DNA of 39,730 bases from Pseudomonadota bacterium (lineage in GTDB: Bacteria > Pseudomonadota > Gammaproteobacteria > Xanthomonadales > Xanthomonadaceae): the NCBI GenBank assembly GCA_963205445.1, contig CAUJJG010000035.1, positions 1 through 39,730 on the forward strand, written 5' to 3'. The notes below the pieces were generated by a model. The model made no database searches. It was not told the DNA's origin and worked only from the letters and a program-made list of their open reading frames with translations. This document shows positions 27,748 to 35,964 of the stretch, piece after piece. The translations under genes and the position numbers were made by a program. The stretch's first letter is position 1. Each line of letters starts with the position of its first letter.

Positions 27748-30148
27748 TCTGCCCGCGCAGCTGTGCGCTTTGTGCAGCAAGGCGCTGACCAGCAGGGCCA
27801 ACCGCGGCCGCGATGGCGTCTACCTCGTCAAGCAGGGTCAGTGCCGCTCGTGTTTCGTTGCGTGCGGCATGCACACGTGCCAGCGCCAGGCGCGGTGATG
27901 CGGTGCCGGGGTGGCCGCGCCCCAGACGTTGGTCGGCGGCAGCCATCGCTTCGCGTGCGGTTTTCTCTGCCAGGGTGGCTTCGCCGGCCAGCAGTTGCAC
28001 TTCCGCCACGCCGCTGAGTGCGGCGACATGGTGCATGCTGCCCACGCCCGCAAAGCGTGCGCCCATTGCAGCGGCTTCCGCCAGCAGCGGCAGCGCATCA
28101 GCCGCGCGGCCGTCCTGCAGCAGCAGTTTTCCGTAGTTGTTGAGCAGGGCTGCGGTGGCCGCGGAGGGGCCATACAGGCGCCTGCGCAGTGCCAATGCTT
28201 TGCCCAGCAAGGGTTCTGCTGCGTTGGCATGGCCTGTGGCCAGCTCCATTGCGCCCCAGTTGTTCAGTGTGTTCAAAGCGTCCGGCGTGTCCTCCAGTGC
28301 GGCAACGCGCCACACTTCGCTTGCTGCACGGAAAGCGTCGCGCGCTTCGTCGGCGCGTCCGATGCCGAACAATGCAACACCGAGGTTGTTGCGGAACACG
28401 CCGGTTTCGCGGTCGTGCAGGCCGTTCAGGGCGATGCGTTCACTCAGTCCTTGCTGCAGCAAGGCAATGGCGGCGTCGCTTTCGCCTTGGCGCTGCTTCA
28501 CTTGCGCTTCCAACAGGCGGCTGTCGATCAGGCGCGAGCGCCAGCGCTCTGTGTCCTTGCGCCAGTAATCCTGTGCTTGTGCAAGCAGCTTGGCTGCGCG
28601 TTCGGCATCGCCATTTCGCAGGGCGACTTGCGCCAGATCGTGGCGGCTGATGGCAAGCAGTGCAGGGTCGATGTGCGCAGGGTTGGCATCCACCAGCCGT
28701 TGCAGCAGCGGTTCGGCGGCGGCGTAGTCGTTGAGCAGGAAGTACAGCTCACCCAGTGTGTGCAGCACCTCACCTTGCGCCGGGTCACGGGCAAACTGCT
28801 CGCCTACGCGCTGTGCGGTGTGGCGCAGCACTTCGCCTGCGGTGGCGTCCGCACCCTGCATTTCGCCGGCGTTGCGGAACATCAGGAACACGGCCTGCTG
28901 CACGGCTTCCAGTCGTGCCTTTTCACGCAAGGCTTCGTCGCGCTGCAATTCGGCGCGATGCCCCTGCCACAGCGCTGCGCCCAAGCCGATGGAAAGAGCG
29001 GCGATGGTGGCCGCGATGCCGGCTGCCGCCCAGCGGTGCGTGTGCAGGAAACGGAGGGCGCGATAGCCCGGCTCCTCGCGGCGCGCCTCCACCGGCTGTC
29101 CGCGCAGCGCCCGCGCCAGGTCATCGGCAAATGCATCCATGCTGCGGTAGCGATGGGCGGGGTCGTGCTGCAGGGCGGTGGCAAGCACGGCGTCCAGATC
29201 GTGCAGCAGTGCGCGTTCGCCGCGCAGCGTGGCCTGTGCTTGCGGCACAACACGCAGCCGCACAGGTAGCTTCTGGATACACCGCAGGGCCAGCAGTGCC
29301 GTGGGGGGATCGTCCTGCCCATGCGGCGGGTGCCCGCACAGCAGGCGGTACAGCACGGCGGCCATGGCGTGGATATCGGCCGCCACGCCCACCTCGCCGT
29401 GTGCATCCAGTTGCTCCGGTGCGGCATAGCCCAGTGACAGCGGTGCGCGTTCGCGGTTGGCATGTTCGGGATCGGCAAGCTGGGCCACGCCGAAGTCGAT
29501 CAGCCGCACTCGACCTGCTTCGTCCACCAGCAGGTTGGAGGGCTTGATGTCGCGATGCACCACCAGGCGTGCGTGTGCATGTGCTGCGGCCTCGCAGGCT
29601 TGCAGGACAAGCGCAATGCATTGGCGTGCGGTGGCGTTGTGCTGGCGGCACCAGCGGTCGATGGGCAGGCCTGCGACGTACTCCATCACCATGTAGGGTT
29701 GGCCGTCGGCCAGCAGCCCGCCATCGATCATGCGGGCGATGCCGGGGTGTTCCAGCATGGCCAAGATGCGGCGCTCGGTCAGGAAGCGGTGAGCATCGTT
29801 GGCGTCTGCCAGCATGATGCGCTTGAGTGCGGCGCGTTGTTCGTACTGGCCGTCGGCGCGTTCCACTTCGTGGACTTCGCCCATGCCGCCGCGGCCCAGC
29901 GGGCGTACCACGCGCCAAGCGCCGGCAAGATCGCCGGGTTGCAGTGCGGGCGCCATTGCAGGGGTGACTTCTGGGCCTTCCAGCCAGCCTGTGCTGGCAT
30001 CGACGGCGGCGAGCAGGCGTTCGACTTCGCGTCGGATGGGGTCCGGTGCGGCGCAGTCACGCAACCACGCAGCGCGCTGCGATGCGGGCATGTCCAGGAC
30101 TTGGTCGAACAGGGCTTCGACCTGCTGCCAGTCGGGGATACCGGTCAT
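27719..30148 (-). CDS. Transmembrane Ser/Thr protein kinase with TPR-rich C-terminal domain
   Basis: This 809-residue bacterial Hanks-type kinase has a short helical N-terminal segment and a kinase domain at about 78-350: glycine loop GRGGMGEV (85-92), Lys109 in AALKR, HRDIKPSN (198-205), DFG (218-220) and YAAPEQL. A single membrane helix follows at about 373-395 (AAAGIAATIAALSIGLGAALW). The remaining ~400 residues are TPR-like helical repeats (LYFLLNDYAAAEPLLQRLVDANP and others). All catalytic residues are present, so it should be active. The layout is typical of xanthomonad kinases paired with TIGR02999 sigma factors. The start overlaps the Dph6-like stop (ATGA). Confidence 0.93.
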   Translation of the reverse strand: MTGIPDWQQVEALFDQVLDMPASQRAAWLRDCAAPDPIRREVERLLAAVDASTGWLEGPEVTPAMAPALQPGDLAGAWRVVRPLGRGGMGEVHEVERADGQYEQRAALKRIMLADANDAHRFLTERRILAMLEHPGIARMIDGGLLADGQPYMVMEYVAGLPIDRWCRQHNATARQCIALVLQACEAAAHAHARLVVHRDIKPSNLLVDEAGRVRLIDFGVAQLADPEHANRERAPLSLGYAAPEQLDAHGEVGVAADIHAMAAVLYRLLCGHPPHGQDDPPTALLALRCIQKLPVRLRVVPQAQATLRGERALLHDLDAVLATALQHDPAHRYRSMDAFADDLARALRGQPVEARREEPGYRALRFLHTHRWAAAGIAATIAALSIGLGAALWQGHRAELQRDEALREKARLEAVQQAVFLMFRNAGEMQGADATAGEVLRHTAQRVGEQFARDPAQGEVLHTLGELYFLLNDYAAAEPLLQRLVDANPAHIDPALLAISRHDLAQVALRNGDAERAAKLLAQAQDYWRKDTERWRSRLIDSRLLEAQVKQRQGESDAAIALLQQGLSERIALNGLHDRETGVFRNNLGVALFGIGRADEARDAFRAASEVWRVAALEDTPDALNTLNNWGAMELATGHANAAEPLLGKALALRRRLYGPSAATAALLNNYGKLLLQDGRAADALPLLAEAAAMGARFAGVGSMHHVAALSGVAEVQLLAGEATLAEKTAREAMAAADQRLGRGHPGTASPRLALARVHAARNETRAALTLLDEVDAIAAAVGPAGQRLAAQSAQLRGQITPASRPDA

Positions 30149-30828
30149 GTGCTTGCCGTGTTGGAGGCGAAGAAATCGGTGTAGGCAAAACGCCCATCGC
30201 GCAGCACGGTGTCGCCACGCGCCAGCACCAGCGGTTTGGCAAACATCGGGCCGGCGGAGACGCAGGTGTGGAACTCGCCGCGCTCGCCGCAGGGGTCGAC
30301 GCAGGCGGGCAGGTCATGCAGCAGGGCGGCGTTGAAGGTACGCCCGGAATAGCTGGCATCGAGTTGGGTGGTGTCCACGCAGCACAGATCGGCGCGCAGG
30401 CCGTCGGCCTGCATCTGCCGCGCCAGCTGCGCGGTGTCGCTGCCGAATAGCGGAAACAGCGGCGTCCAGCCCAGCTGTGCACACAAGGCTTCGCGCCAGG
30501 CGCGGATATCGGGCAGGAACAGATCCCCGTAGGCGATGTGCGACAGGCCCGGCCAGCGGGTCTGTGCGTCTGCAAGTGCGCCCTTGAAGCTTTCGATGTA
30601 GGCGGCATTGTCGGCCGCCTGCGGAATCCACGCCTCGATCACCGGCAAGCCTGTGGCACGGGCTTGAGCATGCAGTACGTCTCGGCGGATGCCCTGCATC
30701 GAGATGCGGTCATACCCTTCAGTGAGGGTGGTCAGCAGGCCCACCACCTCGACCTCGCCGCGCTGTCGCAAGATGTGCAGCGCCCACGCGGCATCCTTTC
30801 CGCCGCTCCAGGACAGCAGGGCCTGCAT
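30145..30828 (-). CDS. Dph6-like ATP pyrophosphatase (diphthine-ammonia ligase homologue)
   Basis: This 227-residue PP-loop protein starts MQALLSWSGGKDAAWALH, where SGGKD binds ATP. It continues with GLLTTLTEGYDRISMQGIRRD, IAYGDLFLPDIRAWRE and GERGEFHTCVSAGPMF, all features of the Dph6 family. In archaea and eukaryotes Dph6 amidates diphthine on EF2. Bacteria lack diphthamide, so the role here is unknown; an amide- or thio-forming reaction through an adenylated intermediate is likely. The ATG at 30828 is preferred over the adjacent upstream GTG. It is coupled by ATGA overlap to the kinase downstream and lies 9 bases after a small unknown gene. Confidence 0.88.
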   Translation of the reverse strand: MQALLSWSGGKDAAWALHILRQRGEVEVVGLLTTLTEGYDRISMQGIRRDVLHAQARATGLPVIEAWIPQAADNAAYIESFKGALADAQTRWPGLSHIAYGDLFLPDIRAWREALCAQLGWTPLFPLFGSDTAQLARQMQADGLRADLCCVDTTQLDASYSGRTFNAALLHDLPACVDPCGERGEFHTCVSAGPMFAKPLVLARGDTVLRDGRFAYTDFFASNTAST

Positions 30829-30837
30829 CACCGCAGA

Positions 30838-31182
30838 TCAGGCGGCCGTAATGTCGAGCAGCTGCCAATGTGCGCCGGCCAGAAGAGCCAAGCGATGGCG
30901 CAGCAGGGCCGATGGCAACCGGGTGACCACCGAGAGGTCGATGTGCAGATCAGCCTGTTCGCCCTCCACCGTGGCGCTGGCGTCGGTGGCCCCCAAGGCC
31001 GGGTCGACTTCGTCCGGTGCCTCCTGCTGCATGCGCCAGCGATCAAACAGCATCGACGAGCGCAAGGCGTCTTGCAGTTCCTCGGCAAAGCCCTGCGCGC
31101 CGTGGGCACGGAAGGCAAGCGCAGGGTCGTCGCCGCGGGCAAGTGCGGGGTCGGGCAGGCGGAGGTAGTAGCGTGTCGGCAT
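30838..31182 (-). CDS. Small conserved-looking hypothetical protein
   Basis: I do not recognise this 114-residue protein as a named family. It starts MPTRYYLRLPDPALARGDDPALAFRAHGAQGFAEELQDALR and ends with a strand-like segment (LHIDLSVVTRLPSALLRHRLALLAGAHWQLLDI). No signal peptide or membrane helix is seen; it is probably cytosolic. The start at 31182 removes 17 track residues that look random. It stands 9 bases upstream of the Dph6-like gene and 22 bases downstream of degV, all on one strand, so it is likely part of that transcript. Confidence 0.7.
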   Translation of the reverse strand: MPTRYYLRLPDPALARGDDPALAFRAHGAQGFAEELQDALRSSMLFDRWRMQQEAPDEVDPALGATDASATVEGEQADLHIDLSVVTRLPSALLRHRLALLAGAHWQLLDITAA

Positions 31183-31204
31183 GCAGGATCCCGTTGGCAG
31201 GAGG

Positions 31205-32146
31205 TTACTGGAACTTGTGGGGCTCGGACGCAAAGGCCAGCACCAATGCCCCCTTGCCCACGTTCACCAGGCCCGACAAGCCCATGAAGCTCTCGAATAC
31301 TTCGACGTTGCTGTTGGCGCAGGCGTCGCGCAGGCGTTCGTAACCAGGCAACCGGCGCATCTCGGCCAGATCGCCGCCGTAGCTGATGTTCATGGTGGGT
31401 GTGAGCAATCCGGCGCGGACACGTGCGGTCGCGAAATCGAAGAGTTTTTCCGCGGCCGGCACGAAGCCCTTTACCTTGCCCACGGGGCCGGTTTCGCCTT
31501 TGTTGCAATGCAGGATCGGTTTGATGTCCAGCGCAGTTCCCAAGGCGGCGCTGAAGAAGCTGACGCTCTTGTCGCCCCGCTTCTTGATGCGATTGCGCAG
31601 ATAGTGCAGATCTGGCGGCACCATGTAGCCATGGGTGTTGTTGGCGATGTTTTCGAGGTGTGCGCGAATCTTGGGGGGGGATTCACCCGCCGCGCGCATG
31701 CGGGCGGCGTCGACGACGGCGATGCCTACCCCGGCGAAAACGTTCTGGCTGTCGATCACGCGCAGCGCAAACGGCGTGTTGTTGCCGGACTCGGCACGCA
31801 CCTGCTTGTAGTCATTGAGGATGGAGTAGCTGGCCTGCACCGCGTTGTCGTGGATGCCGCTTCGGGTGCGGGTGGTGGTGATGCAGAACACGTAGTCGTA
31901 GTCGTGGACGAGGCGCGACAGGAAGAGGTCATGCACTTGCTGCACGGTGAAGGGCGTGGTTTCCGCTTCGAAGGCGCGTGCCGCGGTCTCACCGCTGAGG
32001 AAGCTCATGGTCGCCTCCTCGTTGCGCACATCGGCCAGTACCGCTTGGCCGATCTGCACAGTCACGGGAAGGATGGTGACGTGTTCCCGTTCCAGGAAGT
32101 CATTGGGCAAATCACAAGCCGAGTCAACGATGATGCCGATCCGCAT
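31205..32146 (-). CDS. DegV-family fatty-acid-binding protein
   Basis: This 313-residue protein has the DegV/FakB layout: IGIIVDSACDLP at the N-terminus, a first domain containing CITTTRTRSGIHDNA (the lipid-head-group loop), and a second domain with KPILHCNKGETGPVGKVKG. FakB proteins bind a fatty acid for phosphorylation by FakA; no FakA kinase is in this window, and gammaproteobacterial members are less studied. A near-ideal ribosome site, AGGAGG, precedes the ATG at 32146. It probably opens the minus-strand run degV - small protein - Dph6-like - kinase. Confidence 0.9.
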   Translation of the reverse strand: MRIGIIVDSACDLPNDFLEREHVTILPVTVQIGQAVLADVRNEEATMSFLSGETAARAFEAETTPFTVQQVHDLFLSRLVHDYDYVFCITTTRTRSGIHDNAVQASYSILNDYKQVRAESGNNTPFALRVIDSQNVFAGVGIAVVDAARMRAAGESPPKIRAHLENIANNTHGYMVPPDLHYLRNRIKKRGDKSVSFFSAALGTALDIKPILHCNKGETGPVGKVKGFVPAAEKLFDFATARVRAGLLTPTMNISYGGDLAEMRRLPGYERLRDACANSNVEVFESFMGLSGLVNVGKGALVLAFASEPHKFQ

Positions 32147-32231
32147 ATTGCCTCCTGACGGAGAAGCCCGATTGATCAGAATGTAGCGCGAGTGTCATCG
32201 AAATGCATTTGTGCGATGCAAGATCGCCCTG

Positions 32232-33524
32232 TCACTGGCCTGGGTTGGGGTAGGCCGGCGGCAGGGTTTCCCCCTTGTGCAGGTAGCGGTCACGCAGGTC
32301 GGTCTGGCGGCTGCGCATGGGTATCGGCCGGCCACCCAGCCATACCTGTCGGGCCACGTGGGCGACGTCGAGCGGGTCGCCGCTCCACAACACGAGGTCC
32401 GCGCGCTGGCCCACCGCGATGCGTCCGATTTCGCCGCCGACGCCCAACGTGTCTGCCGGGGTTGAGGTCAGCCCCGCCAGTGCCGCCTCCCAAGGCAGGC
32501 CATTGGCCACGGCATTGCCGGCCAGCTGGCGAATCTTGCGGGCATTGTGCGAGGCATCGCTGGCTTGGGTGAAGGACACTTTGACGCCTGCGGCATGCAG
32601 GCGAGCGGCGTTCTCCAGCGTGGCGCCCAGAGAATCGAAATCGGCCGGCAAATCGGCCAGGGCATCGACGAAGACAGGGACGCCAGCCGCCGCGATGGCG
32701 GAGGCGACTTTCCAGCCTTCGCTGGCGCCGACGAGGGCGATGTTCACCTTGCGGGTCTTGGCCCAGCGCAGCAGACGCTGGATGTCGGCGGCGCGTTGAA
32801 CCCGTGCCATCACGCGTCCTCCGCCACCAAAGTAATGGGCGAAGGTGCGACGCCCTGCGGGGGTGAGCAGGGCGAACCGGGAGTCCTGGGGAATCTGGCC
32901 GCGGGACTCGTCGATCAACTGATCCAGCAGCATCCATTGGGCGGCCCGGGAACTTCCGCTCAATGCGGCGCCTTCGCCGCCGAGGGTGAGGAACAGGGCA
33001 CGAGGCCCGATGGCGTCCAGGCTGCCGTCAAACCGGATGGCGCCGCCTTGGCCGCCGAGGAAGGAGCCCCCGGCCTTGGTGCCCGCGGAGAGCAAGGTCC
33101 AGCCCAGCCCTTCCACGCGTGCAATGGGGACCAGAATGGACTCCGGGTTGTAGGCCAGCGTCACGTCGAACTCGGGGCGCACGTGCATGTCGTGCGCATT
33201 GGCGCCCAAGGCCAGGGCGGCATCCACCGTGGCGGCTTCCCCTGATACCTCCTCGGCGCCGATGTCGGTGATGCCCCCGAACAAGGCCGGGGTCAGCGGC
33301 AGGCCGCCGGCATCGACCACCACCGCGCCCTGCGGTGCAAGGCCTTGGCCGATGGCGGCGATGCGGCCCTGCTTCACCAGGACGTCACTGTTGCGCAGGG
33401 TGCCTTGGGGGCCTGCCGTGTGCACGGTGGCATTGCGGACCAAGAGGTCTTGGGCGGAGGCGAGGCCGCAGCCGGAAAGCAGCAGGGCGGCAAGCGTCAG
33501 CGTGCGGGCAAGGCGAGGGCTCAT
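32232..33524 (-). CDS. Exported amidohydrolase-fold protein lacking the HxH metal motif
   Basis: This 430-residue protein starts with a signal peptide (MSPRLARTLTLAALLLSGCGLASAQ; lipoprotein or cleaved). It has the amidohydrolase N-terminal beta-sandwich (LLVRNATVHTAGP...VLVKQGRIAAIGQGL) and the C-terminal pieces GRIAVGQRADLVLWSGDPLDV. Where active relatives have TPGIIDIHSHLG it has TPALFGGITDIG, so both histidines of HxH are replaced (Ile85, Asp87). Other metal histidines are hard to place. It is probably not a standard metallo-hydrolase and may assist its partner. Its start overlaps the stop of the intact amidohydrolase by 4 bases. Confidence 0.85.
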   Translation of the reverse strand: MSPRLARTLTLAALLLSGCGLASAQDLLVRNATVHTAGPQGTLRNSDVLVKQGRIAAIGQGLAPQGAVVVDAGGLPLTPALFGGITDIGAEEVSGEAATVDAALALGANAHDMHVRPEFDVTLAYNPESILVPIARVEGLGWTLLSAGTKAGGSFLGGQGGAIRFDGSLDAIGPRALFLTLGGEGAALSGSSRAAQWMLLDQLIDESRGQIPQDSRFALLTPAGRRTFAHYFGGGGRVMARVQRAADIQRLLRWAKTRKVNIALVGASEGWKVASAIAAAGVPVFVDALADLPADFDSLGATLENAARLHAAGVKVSFTQASDASHNARKIRQLAGNAVANGLPWEAALAGLTSTPADTLGVGGEIGRIAVGQRADLVLWSGDPLDVAHVARQVWLGGRPIPMRSRQTDLRDRYLHKGETLPPAYPNPGQ

Positions 33525-34900
33525 CGTGCACCTCCGTGGGTGATGTCCTGGCCCAGCAGGAAGTCGGATGTGGGTTGCCGCGCCGGATCGCGCCGGTCAT
33601 ACAGGCGGGCGCCGTCCACATACACCTGCTCGGCCTGCGCATAGCTGCTGAAGGGGTTGCCGTTCCAGACCACTACATCGGCCATCTTGCCGGGCTCCAG
33701 CGTGCCGGTCTGGTCGAGGATGCCCATGGCCTTGGCGGGGTTGGCGGTCAGCCAGCGGATGGCGTGCTCGGGGCGGATGACGATGCCCACGCGGCCGGCA
33801 TTGGCGATGACCTTGGCGGCTTCCTGATTGAGACGCTGGATGCCTTCTTCGGAATCGGAGTGGACAATGGCGCAGCCGCCGGGGACACGATCCACCAGGG
33901 CGATGTTTTCCTGGATGCCATCGAAAGCCTCCATTTTGAAGCCCCACCAGTCGGCCCACAGGGCGCCGCAGACGCCGCGCTGGGCCAGCGTGTCGGCGAT
34001 CTTGTAGGCCTCCACGCCATGGTGGAAGGCGGCGATGGTGAAGCCGTATTCCTTCGCCAGGTCGAGCATGGTGGCCATCTCGTCGGCGCGATAGCAGTGA
34101 ATGTGCACGCGGATGTCGCCGTTGAGTGCGCCGGCCAGGGTGTCCAGCTTGAGGTCACGCTTGCCCGCATCCTCCTTGGCCTCCTTGCGCTTCTTCATGT
34201 ATTCGGCGGCATCGGCAAACGCCGCGCGGTAACCGGAGACATTGCCCATGCGCGTGGCCGGGCCGCCACGCTGGCCATAGACCCGCTTGGGGTTTTCGCC
34301 GCAGGCCATTTTCAAGCCCCAGGGGGCCTGCGGAAACTTCATCGCCTGATACGTGGTAGCTGGGACATTTTTCAATGTCACGCCGCGCCCGCCGATCAGA
34401 TTGGCGCTGCCGGGAAGAATCTGCAGGGACGTCACGCCGCCGGCACGGGCCGCATGAAAGCCCGGATCCTGCGGCCAGATCGAGTGTTCGGCCCAGACAT
34501 TGGCAGTCACCGGAGACGTGGCTTCGTTGCCGTCACTGTGGGCATTCATGCCCGGGCTGGGATAGACGCCCAGATGGGAATGGATGTCGATGATGCCCGG
34601 CGTGATCCACTTGCCCGTTGCGTCGACGTGCAGGGTGTCACCAGCCGCAGCCAGTCCTTGGCCTACGGCCACGATACGGCCGTCCCGCAGCAGGATGTCC
34701 GCATCCTCCAGCCGCAGGCCGGTCCCCGTGAGCACCGTGGCGTGCTGCAGCAGGATGGATGGAGACGGGATGCGCTGGTAAGTGGTGGGGTAGGGGTCGG
34801 CCGTGAAGCCGGGGGGGGCGGTGGTCGCGGCAGGCTTCTGCGGCGTGCTGGCGCAGCCGGCCAGCAGGGCCGCGGCCAGCGCGATGTAAAGTGGTTTCAT
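33521..34900 (-). CDS. Amidohydrolase, lipoprotein, metal motif intact
   Basis: This 459-residue envelope lipoprotein (MKPLYIALAAALLAGCAS) belongs to the amidohydrolase superfamily near imidazolonepropionase- and dipeptidase-like members. Metal ligands are visible: HSH (107-109) in TPGIIDIHSHLGVY, HIHC, AFHHGVEA and the late Asp in HSDSEE. It also has ILPGSANLIGGRG and the closing GTLEPGKMADVVVWNGNPFSSYAQAEQVYVDG. It should hydrolyse an amide or peptide-like bond outside the cytoplasm; the substrate is unknown. The start at 34900 gives the lipobox. It is the first gene of a two-gene operon with the motif-less paralogue, and divergent from AMP nucleosidase. Confidence 0.9.
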   Translation of the reverse strand: MKPLYIALAAALLAGCASTPQKPAATTAPPGFTADPYPTTYQRIPSPSILLQHATVLTGTGLRLEDADILLRDGRIVAVGQGLAAAGDTLHVDATGKWITPGIIDIHSHLGVYPSPGMNAHSDGNEATSPVTANVWAEHSIWPQDPGFHAARAGGVTSLQILPGSANLIGGRGVTLKNVPATTYQAMKFPQAPWGLKMACGENPKRVYGQRGGPATRMGNVSGYRAAFADAAEYMKKRKEAKEDAGKRDLKLDTLAGALNGDIRVHIHCYRADEMATMLDLAKEYGFTIAAFHHGVEAYKIADTLAQRGVCGALWADWWGFKMEAFDGIQENIALVDRVPGGCAIVHSDSEEGIQRLNQEAAKVIANAGRVGIVIRPEHAIRWLTANPAKAMGILDQTGTLEPGKMADVVVWNGNPFSSYAQAEQVYVDGARLYDRRDPARQPTSDFLLGQDITHGGAR

Positions 34901-34963
34901 TGCGACGCCCTCGTGCCGAACCGTTGTGGGTATCACCGTATCGCGCTTGGATGGCCAGTGACA

Positions 34964-34979
34964 CATGACCGAGGTCATG
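34964..34979. promoter_or_regulatory. 16-base palindrome in the divergent intergenic region
   Basis: CATGACC-GA-GGTCATG is a perfect palindrome with a 2-base centre, midway between the divergent amidohydrolase and AMP nucleosidase starts. Such sites usually bind dimeric regulators. Which regulator, and which gene it controls, cannot be told. Confidence 0.5.
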
Positions 34980-35021
34980 GTGGCGTGGGACACTGCTCAC
35001 GTAAAGCCTTTCGGAGTGCGC

Positions 35022-35798
35022 ATGAAGACCAAGCAGGACATCGTGGACAACTGGCTGCCCCGCTATACCGGGGTGGCGTTGCAGGATTTTGGGCAACACA
35101 TTCTGCTGACCAATTTCGGCGGTTATCTGGCGCATTTCTCCGAGATGACCGGGGCCCCCATCGTGGGGCTGGACCGGCCGATGCCCAGCGCTACCTTCGA
35201 TGGCATCACCCTGATCAACTTCGGCATGGGTAGCCCGAATGCGGCCACGGTGATGGATCTGCTGTCGGCCATCTGCCCCAAGGCGGTGTTGTTTCTCGGC
35301 AAATGTGGCGGACTGAAGAAGAAAAACCAGCTGGGCGATCTGGTCCTGCCAATTGCAGCGATCCGCGGCGAGGGCACCAGCGACGACTACCTGCCACCGC
35401 AGGTGCCGGCGCTGCCCGCCTTTGCGATGCAGCGCGTGATTTCCACCAGCATCCGCGATCTGGAGCTGGACTACTGGACCGGCACCGTCTACACCACCAA
35501 CCGCCGGGTCTGGGAGCACGATGAAGAGTTCAAGGAGCGATTGCGGGCCATGCGCTGCATGGCCATCGACATGGAGACCGCGACCATCTTCGCCGCCGGC
35601 TTCGCCAACCGCATTCCCTGCGGCGCGCTGCTGCTGGTGTCCGACCAGCCGATGATCCCGGAAGGGGTGAAGACCGAAGCCTCGGACGCCAAGGTCTCGG
35701 CCAATTTCGTGCGCAGCCACATCCAGGTGGGGATTGAATCGCTCAAGTTGATCCGCCGCAACGGCAAGTCGGTGCGGCATCTGCGGTTCGACGAATGA
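35022..35798 (+). CDS. amn: AMP nucleosidase, short form
   Basis: This 258-residue nucleoside phosphorylase-fold enzyme splits AMP into adenine and ribose 5-phosphate. Landmarks are MKTKQDIVDNWLPRYTG at the start, INFGMGSPNAATVMDLL, LFLGKCGGLKKKNQLGDLVLP and the base/ribose-binding MRCMAIDMETATIFAAGF. It corresponds to the catalytic part only; E. coli Amn (about 484 residues) has an extra N-terminal regulatory domain. The ATG at 35022 is the family start; the track extends 19 codons upstream through the palindrome. Its stop overlaps the start of the DUF924 remnant (ATGA). Confidence 0.93.
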   Translation: MKTKQDIVDNWLPRYTGVALQDFGQHILLTNFGGYLAHFSEMTGAPIVGLDRPMPSATFDGITLINFGMGSPNAATVMDLLSAICPKAVLFLGKCGGLKKKNQLGDLVLPIAAIRGEGTSDDYLPPQVPALPAFAMQRVISTSIRDLELDYWTGTVYTTNRRVWEHDEEFKERLRAMRCMAIDMETATIFAAGFANRIPCGALLLVSDQPMIPEGVKTEASDAKVSANFVRSHIQVGIESLKLIRRNGKSVRHLRFDE

Positions 35799-35933
35799 GC
35801 GCGCTGACGACGGCCGCCGAGGTGCTCGCGTTCTGGCGCGAAGCCGGGATGGGCAAGTGGTTCCGCGGCGGCGCTGGGACGGCTCAGCACGCCTGACGAG
35901 CAGGCGTGGCTGGACGCGGGCGGCGGGTTCTGA
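35795..35933 (+). pseudogene. Remnant of a DUF924-family gene with large internal deletion
   Basis: This segment is too short for the ORF track. From the ATG at 35795, coupled to the AMP nucleosidase stop, it reads MSALTTAAEVLAFWREAGMGKWFRGGA, an N-terminus like DUF924 proteins (EVLDFWF...KWF). This frame stops at 35896. In another frame the following bases read ALGRLSTPDEQAWLDAGGGF and stop at 35931-35933, matching the usual DUF924 C-terminus (RNxxLGRxSTPEExxFL). Both ends of a roughly 180-200-residue gene are therefore present with the middle missing, the junction lying near 35862-35880. It is inactive unless this is an assembly collapse. Confidence 0.75.
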
Positions 35934-35964
35934 GGGCGGCGGCTCAGGGCCGCCTTCCTGCGGC

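Noticed and set aside
27911-29269. 452-residue plus-strand ORF
   Set aside because: It is antisense to the kinase-TPR gene; the kinase motifs establish the minus strand as coding.
32147-32231. AAATGCATTT palindrome upstream of degV
   Set aside because: It is short and self-complementary by low complexity, with no matching promoter spacing, so chance is likely.
33335-35233. 632-residue plus-strand ORF
   Set aside because: It is antisense to the two amidohydrolase genes and shows no domain or signal.
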